A model generated the notes under the pieces. It worked only from the letters and a program-made list of their open reading frames with translations, made no database searches and was not told the origin of the DNA. A stretch of DNA of 24,682 bases from a virus. Both the position numbers and the translations under genes were made by a program. Each line of letters starts with the position of its first letter. The first letter of the stretch is position 1. Below, one piece after another: positions 6,213 to 14,696 of the stretch. The stretch is taken from positions 1 to 24,682 of the IMG/VR virus record IMGVR_UViG_3300035188_000085. The stretch is one strand, 5' to 3'.

Positions 6213-7718
6213 CTAAGTAAATGACCGAGAACTACCGACAAAGTCTTCTGCGAAATACGTAATATCGCAGTACCCTTGCATCAGTAGCGTTCCCGAACTT
6301 CCTACTGACACAGAATCCGACTTACCTAAGTTCGGTTGCTTGAACGGCGAATCCGAGACAGTGGTTGAGTCAGACAGGACTTTTGATAGCAAGCGTACCA
6401 ACTGGTCAACTGCTACAGAGGAATCATCAATGCTACGTAGGTATGTAGCAATCAAGACAAACTGATCAGAGATCTGAGTTTCGTCTGCTAGCCCCTTAAA
6501 CAAAGCCAAGACAGAATCGTCTGATACCAACGAACTGTCTGCGCGAGGCTTAGACAGTTCTTGTGATACCAGGTCAAACAGATCAACGCTGTCAAATAAA
6601 GGCTTCGACAACGATACTACAGCTGTGTCAGCAACTGACAATGCTTCGTTAAGCGCCTTAGATATCTCCAAGACATCTACGTCAGACAAAATACCGGAGT
6701 CAGCAGCGTTACGTATCGACGTCAGCGCAAGTAGGATAGTATCCGTGACTGTTGCAACGTGGGCTACAATCTTGTTGATCTGCAGTTCGTGCTGATCCTC
6801 AGCAGTAGCACGGATGAGATCATCGACGGCCTTCTGTACCGAGCTTACGAACGCATCAGCAACGGACGGGAACTCAAAGAGGCCTTTGTCAAACACGCGT
6901 GCTGCTGCGTCAGTCAGTTCCGCATCATTGGCGAGGGCTTTATTGCTGGCCAGAACACTCTGGTCAGCGACAAACCCGGCGTCGTCAAACTGGCGTACGT
7001 AGTCAACCTGACGAACAAAGTTGTCAGTAGCTGCAGCAACGTTGCTAGTAAACTTAAAGAAGTTGACCTCTTGGTCGTCTTCAATAGTCAAAGCACCGTC
7101 GATGTCATCGGTTACTCCGACGACATCGGAGAGGCTCTTTTGGGCAGAGAACTGATGCAAGTCCGACAGAACTGCTGTGTCAGTCAGCGATTTGGAGACC
7201 GAGGCAAACGCTTCATCGGCAATGGCTAGCGCGTCTCCGACCACCTTGCCGGTAGCGAGCGACTTATTGTCTATAACAGCGGCAAGATCAACGAGAGCCT
7301 TGTAGACCGCATTGACCAATTTGTCTTGCGTCAAGGCGCCGTCTGCCAGCGCCTTTGCCACTGCTACGGCTCGGATGTCTACAAGTTGAAGTAGGTCTGA
7401 GTTGTTCTTAAAGATAGCCAGCGTTTCGGCATCTGTTAAGGCGACTGCATCTTGGGCCGATTTCTGGAAACCTAAAGCATGGGCATCGACTGCCCTAAAT
7501 GCGTCAGTTAAACGCTTCGAAAAAGAACGCTGCAGGTTTTCGTCTACGGAAACTCCGTCTTCCCGATCGACAAGGAGTAAAAACAGCCCCAGCTCATAGA
7601 CTAGCGTAATGACCGCTGCCTGAGTAGCTGCGGCTAACTGCACGGCGGAAACCGATGCAGAGAGCGCCTGGGAAGATATGGCGCTCTTTATGACTGTCCA
7701 AGCGGCAGTCAGTTTCAC
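6213..7718 (-). CDS. 501-residue protein of 21 consecutive 18-residue repeats
   Basis: The gene starts at a GTG (7718) whose GTGA overlaps the previous stop, with GAGG 7 bases upstream. Residues 1-67 are Ala-rich and partly hydrophobic (VITLVYELGLFLLLVD). From residue 68 to about 463 the protein is an unbroken array of units starting at a Lys, with consensus K-x-L-x-D-x-x-x-V-x-D and 7 further residues. Most are exactly 18 long, several are 20, and one carries a 10-residue insert. Hydrophobic residues recur near unit positions 3, 9 and 15. The C-terminus (LMQGYCDITYFAEDFVGSSR) resembles a short tail-end motif in other phage tail proteins. A rod-like tail spike or fibre shaft is likely. No enzyme motif is seen. 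Confidence 0.8.
   Translation of the reverse strand: MKLTAAWTVIKSAISSQALSASVSAVQLAAATQAAVITLVYELGLFLLLVDREDGVSVDENLQRSFSKRLTDAFRAVDAHALGFQKSAQDAVALTDAETLAIFKNNSDLLQLVDIRAVAVAKALADGALTQDKLVNAVYKALVDLAAVIDNKSLATGKVVGDALAIADEAFASVSKSLTDTAVLSDLHQFSAQKSLSDVVGVTDDIDGALTIEDDQEVNFFKFTSNVAAATDNFVRQVDYVRQFDDAGFVADQSVLASNKALANDAELTDAAARVFDKGLFEFPSVADAFVSSVQKAVDDLIRATAEDQHELQINKIVAHVATVTDTILLALTSIRNAADSGILSDVDVLEISKALNEALSVADTAVVSLSKPLFDSVDLFDLVSQELSKPRADSSLVSDDSVLALFKGLADETQISDQFVLIATYLRSIDDSSVAVDQLVRLLSKVLSDSTTVSDSPFKQPNLGKSDSVSVGSSGTLLMQGYCDITYFAEDFVGSSRSFT
6327..7517 (-). repeat. Array of 18-residue protein repeats (54-bp period)
   Basis: About 21 units run from residue 68 to residue 463 of the host protein. 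Examples are KSLTDTAVLSDLHQFSAQ, KALVDLAAVIDNKSLATG and KPLFDSVDLFDLVSQELS. The pattern is conserved at protein level, with Lys at 1, Leu/Val at 3, Asp at 5, Val/Ile/Leu at 9 and Asp at 11. The DNA of the units has diverged widely, so this is an old, selected array rather than a recent expansion. Confidence 0.8.
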
Positions 7719-8047
7719 GCGATGTCCTCACGGACTTTAAACTTCAACAAGTCGTAAACTGTCTGGCGCGCGTTGGTCGCGGACCAGTAGACCTCGATCT
7801 CCCCCTCGTACTCACCAGCCGGGACGTTAAGGTCACCGGCTTGCCAGGAAACGACAGCGATGCCGTTTGGGGCGTCAATAACTACGCCTTGCCGTGAAAA
7901 CAACGAAGTAGTAGCGCCGACAGAGCGAAAGTGTAGGGTAACGGTAGCACCCGTTAGGTCTATGACCTGACCCGTATTTTCGTCGGTAAGCGTGAGGCGC
8001 ACCTGAGGGCGGGTGTCCCCTTGAACGAGTTTAATTTTCTCTGCCAT
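7715..8047 (-). CDS. BppU N-terminal-domain-like tail protein
   Basis: 110 residues starting MAEKIKLVQGDTRPQVRLTL. The pattern 'GDTRPxVxxTLxD...G..IDLTGATVTLHFR...GVAVVSWQAGD..PAGEYEGEIEVYW' (paraphrased from the sequence) fits the N-terminal domain of phage baseplate upper proteins (BppU_N type), a beta-sandwich module that docks receptor-binding parts. I placed the start at 8047, where an AAGGG site lies about 7 bases upstream. An open frame extends to 8179, but that extension overlaps the lysozyme gene and lacks family features. The stop overlaps the GTG of the 18-residue repeat gene, so this protein may be the docking partner of that rod. Confidence 0.75.
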   Translation of the reverse strand: MAEKIKLVQGDTRPQVRLTLTDENTGQVIDLTGATVTLHFRSVGATTSLFSRQGVVIDAPNGIAVVSWQAGDLNVPAGEYEGEIEVYWSATNARQTVYDLLKFKVREDIA

Positions 8048-8078
8048 CTTAAACCCTTCGTGTGGAGGTAGAGATCCC

Positions 8079-8594
8079 CTACCGGATATTAGCAGGATCG
8101 TTTGTACAATGCACGCCGGACAAGTACAAGGAACGCTCGTCCATACGCCGTTTGACCAGGCCAGGAAGTACCCGGCCACCGGCCTTAGTCCACTTCAGGA
8201 ACTCATCAGCCGCTTCCTCAAACTCGCCCCGGTTGGTCTTCATCCGAAGGGAAGAACGCTGGAGATTGCCGAGGCCCACGTTGAAGGCAAAACTGACGAG
8301 AGAATCGAAAACTCCCTGACGGCCAGCAGCAGCAGGACACAGTCTAAGTACACCACGCTCAAAACGGCCAAGGTCTTCAGCAAGAAGAGCGTCAACTTCT
8401 CCCACGGAGAGGACTCTGTCCCAGCCAGGGGGTACCGATATATTACGCCGCTCCTCATACTTTATCCTCGTGTGGGTTGGGTCAATTACGTGGCCCACGC
8501 CGACCGTCCACAAAAGGGCAGGACAGCGGTAAGGCTTAGTCCGCACCCCTTCGTGGTGCTTGATCATCTGGATGGCGGCGGGGGAGACTTTCAC
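8079..8594 (-). CDS. Endolysin, T4-type lysozyme (GH24 muramidase)
   Basis: 171 residues, GTG start at 8594 overlapping the holin stop (GTGA). It cleaves the glycan strand of peptidoglycan at the end of infection. The T4 lysozyme catalytic region is visible: HHEGVRTKPYRC followed by LLWTVGVGH, giving the catalytic acid Glu15 and Thr30 (equivalents of T4 E11 and T26). The position of T4 Asp20 is Cys24, a substitution seen in many phage lysozymes with a 'YRCPAxLWT' segment. FAFNVGLGNLQRSSL and GLVKRRMDERSLYL match the C-terminal lobe (the latter corresponds to 'GL..RR..E...'). There is no signal peptide or SAR segment, so it should be released by the adjacent holin. Confidence 0.93.
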   Translation of the reverse strand: MKVSPAAIQMIKHHEGVRTKPYRCPALLWTVGVGHVIDPTHTRIKYEERRNISVPPGWDRVLSVGEVDALLAEDLGRFERGVLRLCPAAAGRQGVFDSLVSFAFNVGLGNLQRSSLRMKTNRGEFEEAADEFLKWTKAGGRVLPGLVKRRMDERSLYLSGVHCTNDPANIR

Positions 8595-9076
8595 TTCTTG
8601 TTGAACGCCTGAGTGCCAAACCAGAAGGCGATTATGCTGCTGAGGATCAACATCTCGTCATCACCAAACACGTTCTCCATAGCCACGGCGAACGGTACGC
8701 CTTGGTTCCAGGCGTACCAGATGCCCGTAATGTTAAGGGCGACAAGCTCCAACACGAAGATGTAGGTGACGACCGGGCGAACGGAGGCCCGGAGGTTAAT
8801 CATCCACTGGGATGCACCTTTGCCGATCTCGATGTCGTGCTGATACAGGGATTGGCGCTCTTCGCCTGCCGTTTGAGTTTGGATTTGCTCCAGTTTGATC
8901 TCTTCAACCCGAGCCTGAGCAAGAAAGCCCTTCTCGGCCAAAGCCAACTCACGCTCCTTCTGCGCGGCAACCAAGGCCAACTCGTGTTTCTTGTCCTGTC
9001 GATCTTGAAAAATCTGCAAAATCTTAGGAAGACCGCCTGCCAAAAATGACAGGAAGGTACTAATCATAGTCATCAT
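8591..9076 (-). CDS. Holin, 3-TM gene-transfer-release type
   Basis: 161 residues. An N-terminal hydrophobic stretch (ISTFLSFLAGGLPKILQIF) is followed by a charged coiled-coil region from about 27 to 80 (KKHELALVAAQKERELALAEK). Two further membrane segments follow: RASVRPVVTYIFVLELVALNITGIWYAW at about 96-123, and MLILSSIIAFWFGTQAF near the end. The 'ASVRPVVTY' and 'IIAFWFGxxxF' signatures match the family of 3-TM holins known from gene transfer agents and many phages. It would open the inner membrane for the lysozyme encoded immediately downstream. The ATG at 9076 overlaps the stop of the 51-residue membrane gene. ATG codons at 9073 and 9067 are alternative starts, which may matter because some holins use dual starts. 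Confidence 0.88.
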   Translation of the reverse strand: MMTMISTFLSFLAGGLPKILQIFQDRQDKKHELALVAAQKERELALAEKGFLAQARVEEIKLEQIQTQTAGEERQSLYQHDIEIGKGASQWMINLRASVRPVVTYIFVLELVALNITGIWYAWNQGVPFAVAMENVFGDDEMLILSSIIAFWFGTQAFNKK

Positions 9077-9228
9077 TTTTCGTTCCTCTTGTTAAGCAGA
9101 TCAAACAAGGTCTTGATCTTATCCTCTAATACCGCGACCCGCAGATCCAGCTTAGACAGCACGATGATAAGGGTGATCATCGCCAGAATAACTGGCCATG
9201 CGCGAGTAAAGATTTCAAAGAGTTCCAT
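9073..9228 (-). CDS. 51-residue single-TM protein, putative lysis protein
   Basis: Translation of the minus strand gives a short protein starting MELFEIFTRAWPVILAMITL, with one clear membrane segment at about 10-24. A charged amphipathic helix follows (KLDLRVAVLEDKIKTLFDLLNKRNEK). It starts 10 bases after the giant ejection-protein gene ends, and its ATGA stop overlaps the start of the 3-TM holin. Size, topology and position suit a class III-type holin, an antiholin or a spanin-like subunit. The short soluble helix is too small for a full inner-membrane spanin. Function is inferred from position and topology only. Confidence 0.75.
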   Translation of the reverse strand: MELFEIFTRAWPVILAMITLIIVLSKLDLRVAVLEDKIKTLFDLLNKRNEK

Positions 9229-9237
9229 AGGTACCCC

Positions 9238-12200
9238 TTACAGCTGGTTATAAATTGGCAGCAGCCGGTCTTTCAACGTCCGGTCTATCCGCCAGCCATT
9301 AGTCATAGCGGTATCGATAGTCTCTGTCGTGGGTCCAAGAAGCGTAAACAGTGGGCTGTCGCCAAAGTTAGCAGCATTTGAAGCCCCTGTAGCTAGCCCA
9401 AATGGCCCGCTAAAGTTTGACCGCTCAAAGGCCGTTCCGAGATACTCAGACCAGTCCATACGGTCGGTCCGGAAGTACTTCTGGTCGGCCTCAACGAACG
9501 GTAAGAACGCTGCCAGGCCAAACTTTGCGTACTCGCGAAGTTCCATACCAAGCATTGCCAGCGGCATAGTCGCTACCGCAGTAAGCGCGAGCAGCCCGGC
9601 TGCGGACCCAACACGCTGCCACGGGGTTCCAATATTCTGCTCACGAAGTCTGGTTTCAGCCTCCGAGAACATACCGCCTAGGATGACCTTACCGTAGGAG
9701 TAAAAGTAACCTTTCAGCTGCCATATCAAAGCGAAGTGCGGATCAGACGCCCACACCGGTCGCTCTGCAGCATTAGGACGCAGCGTCGAAGATTCAACGA
9801 ATCGCTGCAGCGCCTGAGTAACCTTCTTACCTTCTGGCGTCGAAAGCTTGCGCCCACTGTTGAGCCAGCTCGTTACATCGGCTCGGGTCAGACCAAGCTC
9901 TTCGAGGTACCGATCCGATCGCGGGTTATTGAACTCATTACGTGCGTGTTTCGTAATGAACTGCACGCCCATGCCGGTAGCAAACTCACGAGTGAACCGA
10001 GTGAACCAGTTCAAACCAGTCAACGAGAACCAGTGGTCAGACCACTTACGAGCGGTCGGATCCATATAGTCGGCGTCCGCATCAGTGATCCACGCGTTAG
10101 CCACGGCTTCTGGCGTAACGACACCGATGTCGCGAGCCAACTGTTTGGCCTCTTCGCGGTTTTTGATAGTCGCTACTACCTCTTTCATGCCAGTCGTCAG
10201 GTCGCCAAACTCTTTTGACGCGATAACCGGACCAGCCAGGTCTGTCACAGACGAGATTGCAGCAAACGGCAGGATAGTCACGAACTGAATGAACTGCCCC
10301 CAGCTGTTCAGCTTTCGCCAGAACGGACTGAGCGGAGCGCGATAACCCATGTAGGTGTTGATAACCTGCAGCGCCTGCTCGCGATCCTCTGGTGCAAGAG
10401 CATCCAGCAGCGGCTTGAGGCGATCGTTACCCTGGTCATCTTTGGTAGCGCGGTCGAACTCGACGCGCTTGATTACCTTGCGGACGTACTCAGAAAACGC
10501 CTGCTTTGGCGGGAGCAAAAAGCCGTTATCTCGAAGCTGCTGGCGAGTTAAGTTCTTCGTTAACTCAAGCGCCTCGTTAACGCTAGCGGCCGGGTCCAAC
10601 GGGTTGCCTTCTACGTCGGCGCCGTTAGTTACCGCCTGCTGAAGGTCTACGAGCTTCTGAACTCTGCTAGTTATTTTTGCGCGGTTTGCACTTGGGTCGG
10701 CCTGCAGAATCAAATCGACAAATGCTTGCGGGTCATTTGAGATAGCCACAAGATCAAGCAGACGCGGAAAGTAGTCGCGCTGGAAGCCGATCTTAGTCTT
10801 CGATGGGCTGACGTATTCTGAGTAGAAGTCCTCAAGGAACTGGCGGATGGCCAGCGCCTTACCGGTCAACTGTGCGGTCGGCGTGTCTGACGTTGCCTTA
10901 TCGAACTCTGCGTCCAGAGCCGGATCATCAAATGACCCTAACTCCGTATCAAGTCGGTTCTTATACAAGTCAAACGTACGCGCCGACTGCGGTACAAAAC
11001 CAAGACGGCCTTTGCCGGTCGGATCTTGGGCCCGTACGTAAAACATATCCGCTATTTCGTTACCGGCGTACATACGCAGGATGCCATCGGCCGTCGATAC
11101 AAGCCGAAGGATAGGTTTAACGTATGGGCTCTTCTTAAGCTGCGAGATCTTCGACTGCCAGTGCGCCGCTCGGGCTGCGCCGCCGTTGGCAATATTAAGG
11201 TCGTTAAGCTCGTATACGAATGCTCGCTCAGTAAAGGATAAGCCGTTTTCCTTTACTTGTGACTTTCTGGACTCAAGGACAGCGTCCATGAACGTCTCGA
11301 AGTCTTCGTTGACGGCTCCAAGTCGTCCGCCAAACCGTTTACGGAAAGACTCCGATGTCTGCTTCCAGAGCGACTCAAGGCGAGCCGCAAAGTCCTTGAA
11401 GAACTTCTTAACGAGACTATCAGCCTTCTGACGGCTTCTGTACCGCTTGTTAGCCCACAAAGCCACCTGGTCAGAGAACCACTCTTCAAAGCCGAGATCA
11501 AACCCGTACTTGTCCTTTAGGTCTTTGAACGATGGGGATGACTGATAGGCTCTAAACAGCCGCTTACGAATAGCGGAGTTCTCAAGCGCTTTATTCCGCT
11601 CCTCTTTGTAGAGGCTGTGGCCAATTTCGTGCGCAATAACAAGAGCGTCTTGCAGTACGTTGCCGGACTCTCGAAGGATAATTATCTTTCCAAACTGTCC
11701 AGAAATATGCATGCCCATCTTTGTGGAGCTATTCTGCATGCTAGCGATTGCTTCGCGTACTGGATTCAACGCGCCGCCAAACAGCTGCAATAGCTGGTCA
11801 TCCGACATAGCTATGAGTTCAGCGAACGTAAAAATATGCGGCGGGTCGGCAAACTTGAGCGAGTCAAACAGGTCGCGAACAATATCGCCGACCATGCTGT
11901 TGATGGCGTTAGAGATACGCTCTTGCGCCGAGCGTCTTTCGGCCAACGGGCTTACAGTAGTAGGAGCACGACCAGCGCGCAGATCAATAGCTGAGCGCGG
12001 CGTGTCGATGTTCATCGGCGTTAGGAGCTCACCGCCCGTAACGCTCGACTCGATCATACGTTCTGTTTCGGTACGGCCGTCTGAAACATCATCTCTTGGC
12101 GGGCCGAGCGGTTCAGCAGCAAGCGCAGCTTGGCGCTCTTCTGCCGTCATCACCGACTCTTGGACGGGGTTCAGAAGATCGTTCAAAGATCGCTGACGGC

Positions 12201-14688
12201 CGCCAATAACTGCCGCAGTTACGTTGCCTAATCGAGCAGGGATACGGCCAGCAGCAGCCTGATTACGGTCAGGCGTCAGCTGGAAGCCAGGGAAAAGCGA
12301 CTGCCCATCGATCTGTACATCGTACCCTTCAACAGCCAAATCGCCCAAGACTTCAAGCAAACCAGCCCTGGCGGCTGCTTCTGGAGATACGTATGTAGCG
12401 CCGGTACGTGGGTCTTGGCGCAACTGAAACCCAGATCCTTCACGGCCTTCTAGTAAGCGCTGCCCAGCCGCAGTAAGGTCAACAAGGTTTACGGCTGACT
12501 TTTTTCCGTCTGGGCCAACAATAGTAACGCGAGAGTTCTGAGCGTACTTGCTTCGGCGTGCTCTCTGTATGGCAGAACGTAAAAACTCAGGGAGATTTAG
12601 ACGTACTTCGTTGCCAGCCGTATCAATTGAGCGGAACAGATCGCCAAAATCATCGCGAACGATTTGATACCCACCATCTGGCGTGTCTTCAATAGATACC
12701 GCTGAGTCTGGGTTACTGCGCTGCTCATTTACAGCAGCGTTAAGCATCGCTTCGGTCATAGACGCGAAACGCGGGTCAGCCCAGTTAGTCTCACCGAACA
12801 CCGTGTCGTAAGAGGCACGGGCGGACTGTGTGTTATCAAACACTCGGTTCGGGTCAGTCTTACGACCATACGCTCGAACAACTGTGCGTTGCCCCTCTAC
12901 GGCTTGCACGCCTTGGCCGAACATCTCTACCTGGTCAGCGTCTGTCTCGTCGGTCTGTTCGTCAGACAAGTCAATGTCACGAACCTCGACTCGCTGCTCT
13001 GACTCAAAGCGGCGCTTACGATCTTCGAGCGCCTTTTCTACAGTAGTCTGTTGGATGCTGCCACCTTCGGGCATCAGATTACGAGCGGCTTCGAAAGCAG
13101 CACTTACCCCCTCTGGCGACGTGACTTCTTCAGAGATGACCCGACCGTTACGGTCGAGTGCCTGAACAACAATGTCACCGGGAGCGGAATAATCTTTTAC
13201 GGCGCTATAACCAAGGGCGATCTGCAAGGCCTTATCTGATGCACCGGCTGCAATAACTTCGCGCACTACGTCTTCGTCAGTAGAGACGATTGTGCCTCGG
13301 CCTGGGACAAATGCTGAATATGCCAGTGTTCCATTAATGCTAGCCGTCTTAACCCGGTTTTGCGGAGCGTTAAATTTTGGAGCGGCACCAGCAATCCACA
13401 CGGCTTTTTTGCCGCTAGACGGATCAACCATCGCACGGAGCTGAGCGTCGATGTCGCCTTCAGACTCGGGAGTTGTTAAGCCAGCCGCCACATCGCCGAA
13501 CTGCTCGTTGTTGATCTGCTGATCAACGCGCTGCCCGCGAGCTGTTTCTAGGAAGCCTTTAGCCTTTTCTACAATGTTGCCTACATTAGTAAGCACTCCT
13601 TGGCCAGGCTTCATAGACGACACAGCGTCTAGCGTTCCGCCTATAGCGCCACCAGCACCGCCAGGAGCAGCACCGCCAAAGAAACCAGCAAACGCAGCTT
13701 CTGCGAGACGCATCTTGGCGTCTTCTGCAGTAAATAGCGGGTCTAGGTCAGCGCGGTTTAGGACGCTAATGCCTTCTTGAGCTACTTCAGTGGTGGCTTC
13801 GATAGCACCGCCTTGGAGCGCACCGGTGCCTAACCGCTTCGCAAAGTTTGCAAATACGCCGCCTTCAACAGCGGCACGCTTAGTGGCTTGCTCGCCGATC
13901 AGCTTAAGTAATGCGTACTCACTACCGACGCCGATTGCTGCTTGCGGAATGCCGATAGCAGCGGCCCGTAGCGCGTTGGCCTGGTCAAGTGGCTGTCCGG
14001 CTTCGAGAGCCTCGGACAAATTGCTACCCGACATAGGCGCATATTCGGCAGCGAATGCACCACCTATAGCGCCACGCTTAGCGGCCGTGCGGAGAGAACC
14101 ATAAGCCAGCTCTGCAATTTGTTGTTCGACAGGATCAGCAACGCCGTTGGCAGTACGCTCAACGGAGTCTTTTATGATTCGCTTGGCAACCTGCTTGTTG
14201 ACCTGATTAAGTACGCCACGGCCGACGGCGGCTGTAATAGCACCGGTACCGGCACCCGCTATAGATAGCGCGGCTGATGGCAGAACCTGGCCAAAACTTT
14301 TGGTTGCCTGTTCAATAAACCCGCCGAATGTAGGCTGGTCTAAGAACTGTTCAAACGTATCGAGACCTTGTACTGGCGCTGCAGCAAACTCCTCACGGAG
14401 TCGAGCCTCTTGGATATTTAAAGCAGCGGCTTGTTCGTCCCCCATAAGGGTGTTGCCAAGCGCTTTAAAGTATTCAAGATCTGCTGTTAGTCCTTGAACA
14501 CCGGACTCAATACCGGCGCTAAATACTTCTTGCAAGTTGCCAGGCGCAGTTGGTAGCTGCGGAGCGTTCTCCCCAGCAGCAAATCTTTGGAACTGCGCAT
14601 CTTCCTCTGGAGTAGATGAGTACACGTCCCGTAAAAAAGACGTGAACTGATCCTCTTGCTCCGGAAGGACTAGTGTTCTTTCGGCCAT
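9238..14688 (-). CDS. 1816-residue ejection (internal virion) protein with HEIGH metallopeptidase motif
   Basis: The largest gene here occupies the place of T7 gene 16. Residues about 60-355 are Gly/Ala-rich hydrophobic helices (LSIAGAGTGAITAAVG, AAAIGIPQAAIGVG, AAFAGFFGGAAPGG), as in many phage polyvalent or ejection proteins. Residues 1020-1024 are HEIGH within LVIAHEIGHSLY, and EEWFSDQVALW follows at 1068-1078. Together these suggest a zinc metallopeptidase with Glu1069 as third ligand. Two more hydrophobic stretches lie at about 1460-1490 and 1693-1730. The C-terminus (LGPTTETIDTAM, RLLPIYNQL) resembles the LPD38-like end of polyvalent proteins, recalled from memory. I see no lytic transglycosylase motif of the T7 gp16 type. 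The likely role is ejection with the genome, possibly cutting wall peptides or host/virion proteins. Confidence 0.85.
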   Translation of the reverse strand: MAERTLVLPEQEDQFTSFLRDVYSSTPEEDAQFQRFAAGENAPQLPTAPGNLQEVFSAGIESGVQGLTADLEYFKALGNTLMGDEQAAALNIQEARLREEFAAAPVQGLDTFEQFLDQPTFGGFIEQATKSFGQVLPSAALSIAGAGTGAITAAVGRGVLNQVNKQVAKRIIKDSVERTANGVADPVEQQIAELAYGSLRTAAKRGAIGGAFAAEYAPMSGSNLSEALEAGQPLDQANALRAAAIGIPQAAIGVGSEYALLKLIGEQATKRAAVEGGVFANFAKRLGTGALQGGAIEATTEVAQEGISVLNRADLDPLFTAEDAKMRLAEAAFAGFFGGAAPGGAGGAIGGTLDAVSSMKPGQGVLTNVGNIVEKAKGFLETARGQRVDQQINNEQFGDVAAGLTTPESEGDIDAQLRAMVDPSSGKKAVWIAGAAPKFNAPQNRVKTASINGTLAYSAFVPGRGTIVSTDEDVVREVIAAGASDKALQIALGYSAVKDYSAPGDIVVQALDRNGRVISEEVTSPEGVSAAFEAARNLMPEGGSIQQTTVEKALEDRKRRFESEQRVEVRDIDLSDEQTDETDADQVEMFGQGVQAVEGQRTVVRAYGRKTDPNRVFDNTQSARASYDTVFGETNWADPRFASMTEAMLNAAVNEQRSNPDSAVSIEDTPDGGYQIVRDDFGDLFRSIDTAGNEVRLNLPEFLRSAIQRARRSKYAQNSRVTIVGPDGKKSAVNLVDLTAAGQRLLEGREGSGFQLRQDPRTGATYVSPEAAARAGLLEVLGDLAVEGYDVQIDGQSLFPGFQLTPDRNQAAAGRIPARLGNVTAAVIGGRQRSLNDLLNPVQESVMTAEERQAALAAEPLGPPRDDVSDGRTETERMIESSVTGGELLTPMNIDTPRSAIDLRAGRAPTTVSPLAERRSAQERISNAINSMVGDIVRDLFDSLKFADPPHIFTFAELIAMSDDQLLQLFGGALNPVREAIASMQNSSTKMGMHISGQFGKIIILRESGNVLQDALVIAHEIGHSLYKEERNKALENSAIRKRLFRAYQSSPSFKDLKDKYGFDLGFEEWFSDQVALWANKRYRSRQKADSLVKKFFKDFAARLESLWKQTSESFRKRFGGRLGAVNEDFETFMDAVLESRKSQVKENGLSFTERAFVYELNDLNIANGGAARAAHWQSKISQLKKSPYVKPILRLVSTADGILRMYAGNEIADMFYVRAQDPTGKGRLGFVPQSARTFDLYKNRLDTELGSFDDPALDAEFDKATSDTPTAQLTGKALAIRQFLEDFYSEYVSPSKTKIGFQRDYFPRLLDLVAISNDPQAFVDLILQADPSANRAKITSRVQKLVDLQQAVTNGADVEGNPLDPAASVNEALELTKNLTRQQLRDNGFLLPPKQAFSEYVRKVIKRVEFDRATKDDQGNDRLKPLLDALAPEDREQALQVINTYMGYRAPLSPFWRKLNSWGQFIQFVTILPFAAISSVTDLAGPVIASKEFGDLTTGMKEVVATIKNREEAKQLARDIGVVTPEAVANAWITDADADYMDPTARKWSDHWFSLTGLNWFTRFTREFATGMGVQFITKHARNEFNNPRSDRYLEELGLTRADVTSWLNSGRKLSTPEGKKVTQALQRFVESSTLRPNAAERPVWASDPHFALIWQLKGYFYSYGKVILGGMFSEAETRLREQNIGTPWQRVGSAAGLLALTAVATMPLAMLGMELREYAKFGLAAFLPFVEADQKYFRTDRMDWSEYLGTAFERSNFSGPFGLATGASNAANFGDSPLFTLLGPTTETIDTAMTNGWRIDRTLKDRLLPIYNQL

Positions 14689-14696
14689 GCGTTTAG

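Noticed and set aside
8047-8179. Extended N-terminus for the BppU-like gene back to 8179
   Set aside because: The extra 44 residues overlap the lysozyme C-terminus, and the family domain begins right after the ATG at 8047, which has its own ribosome site.
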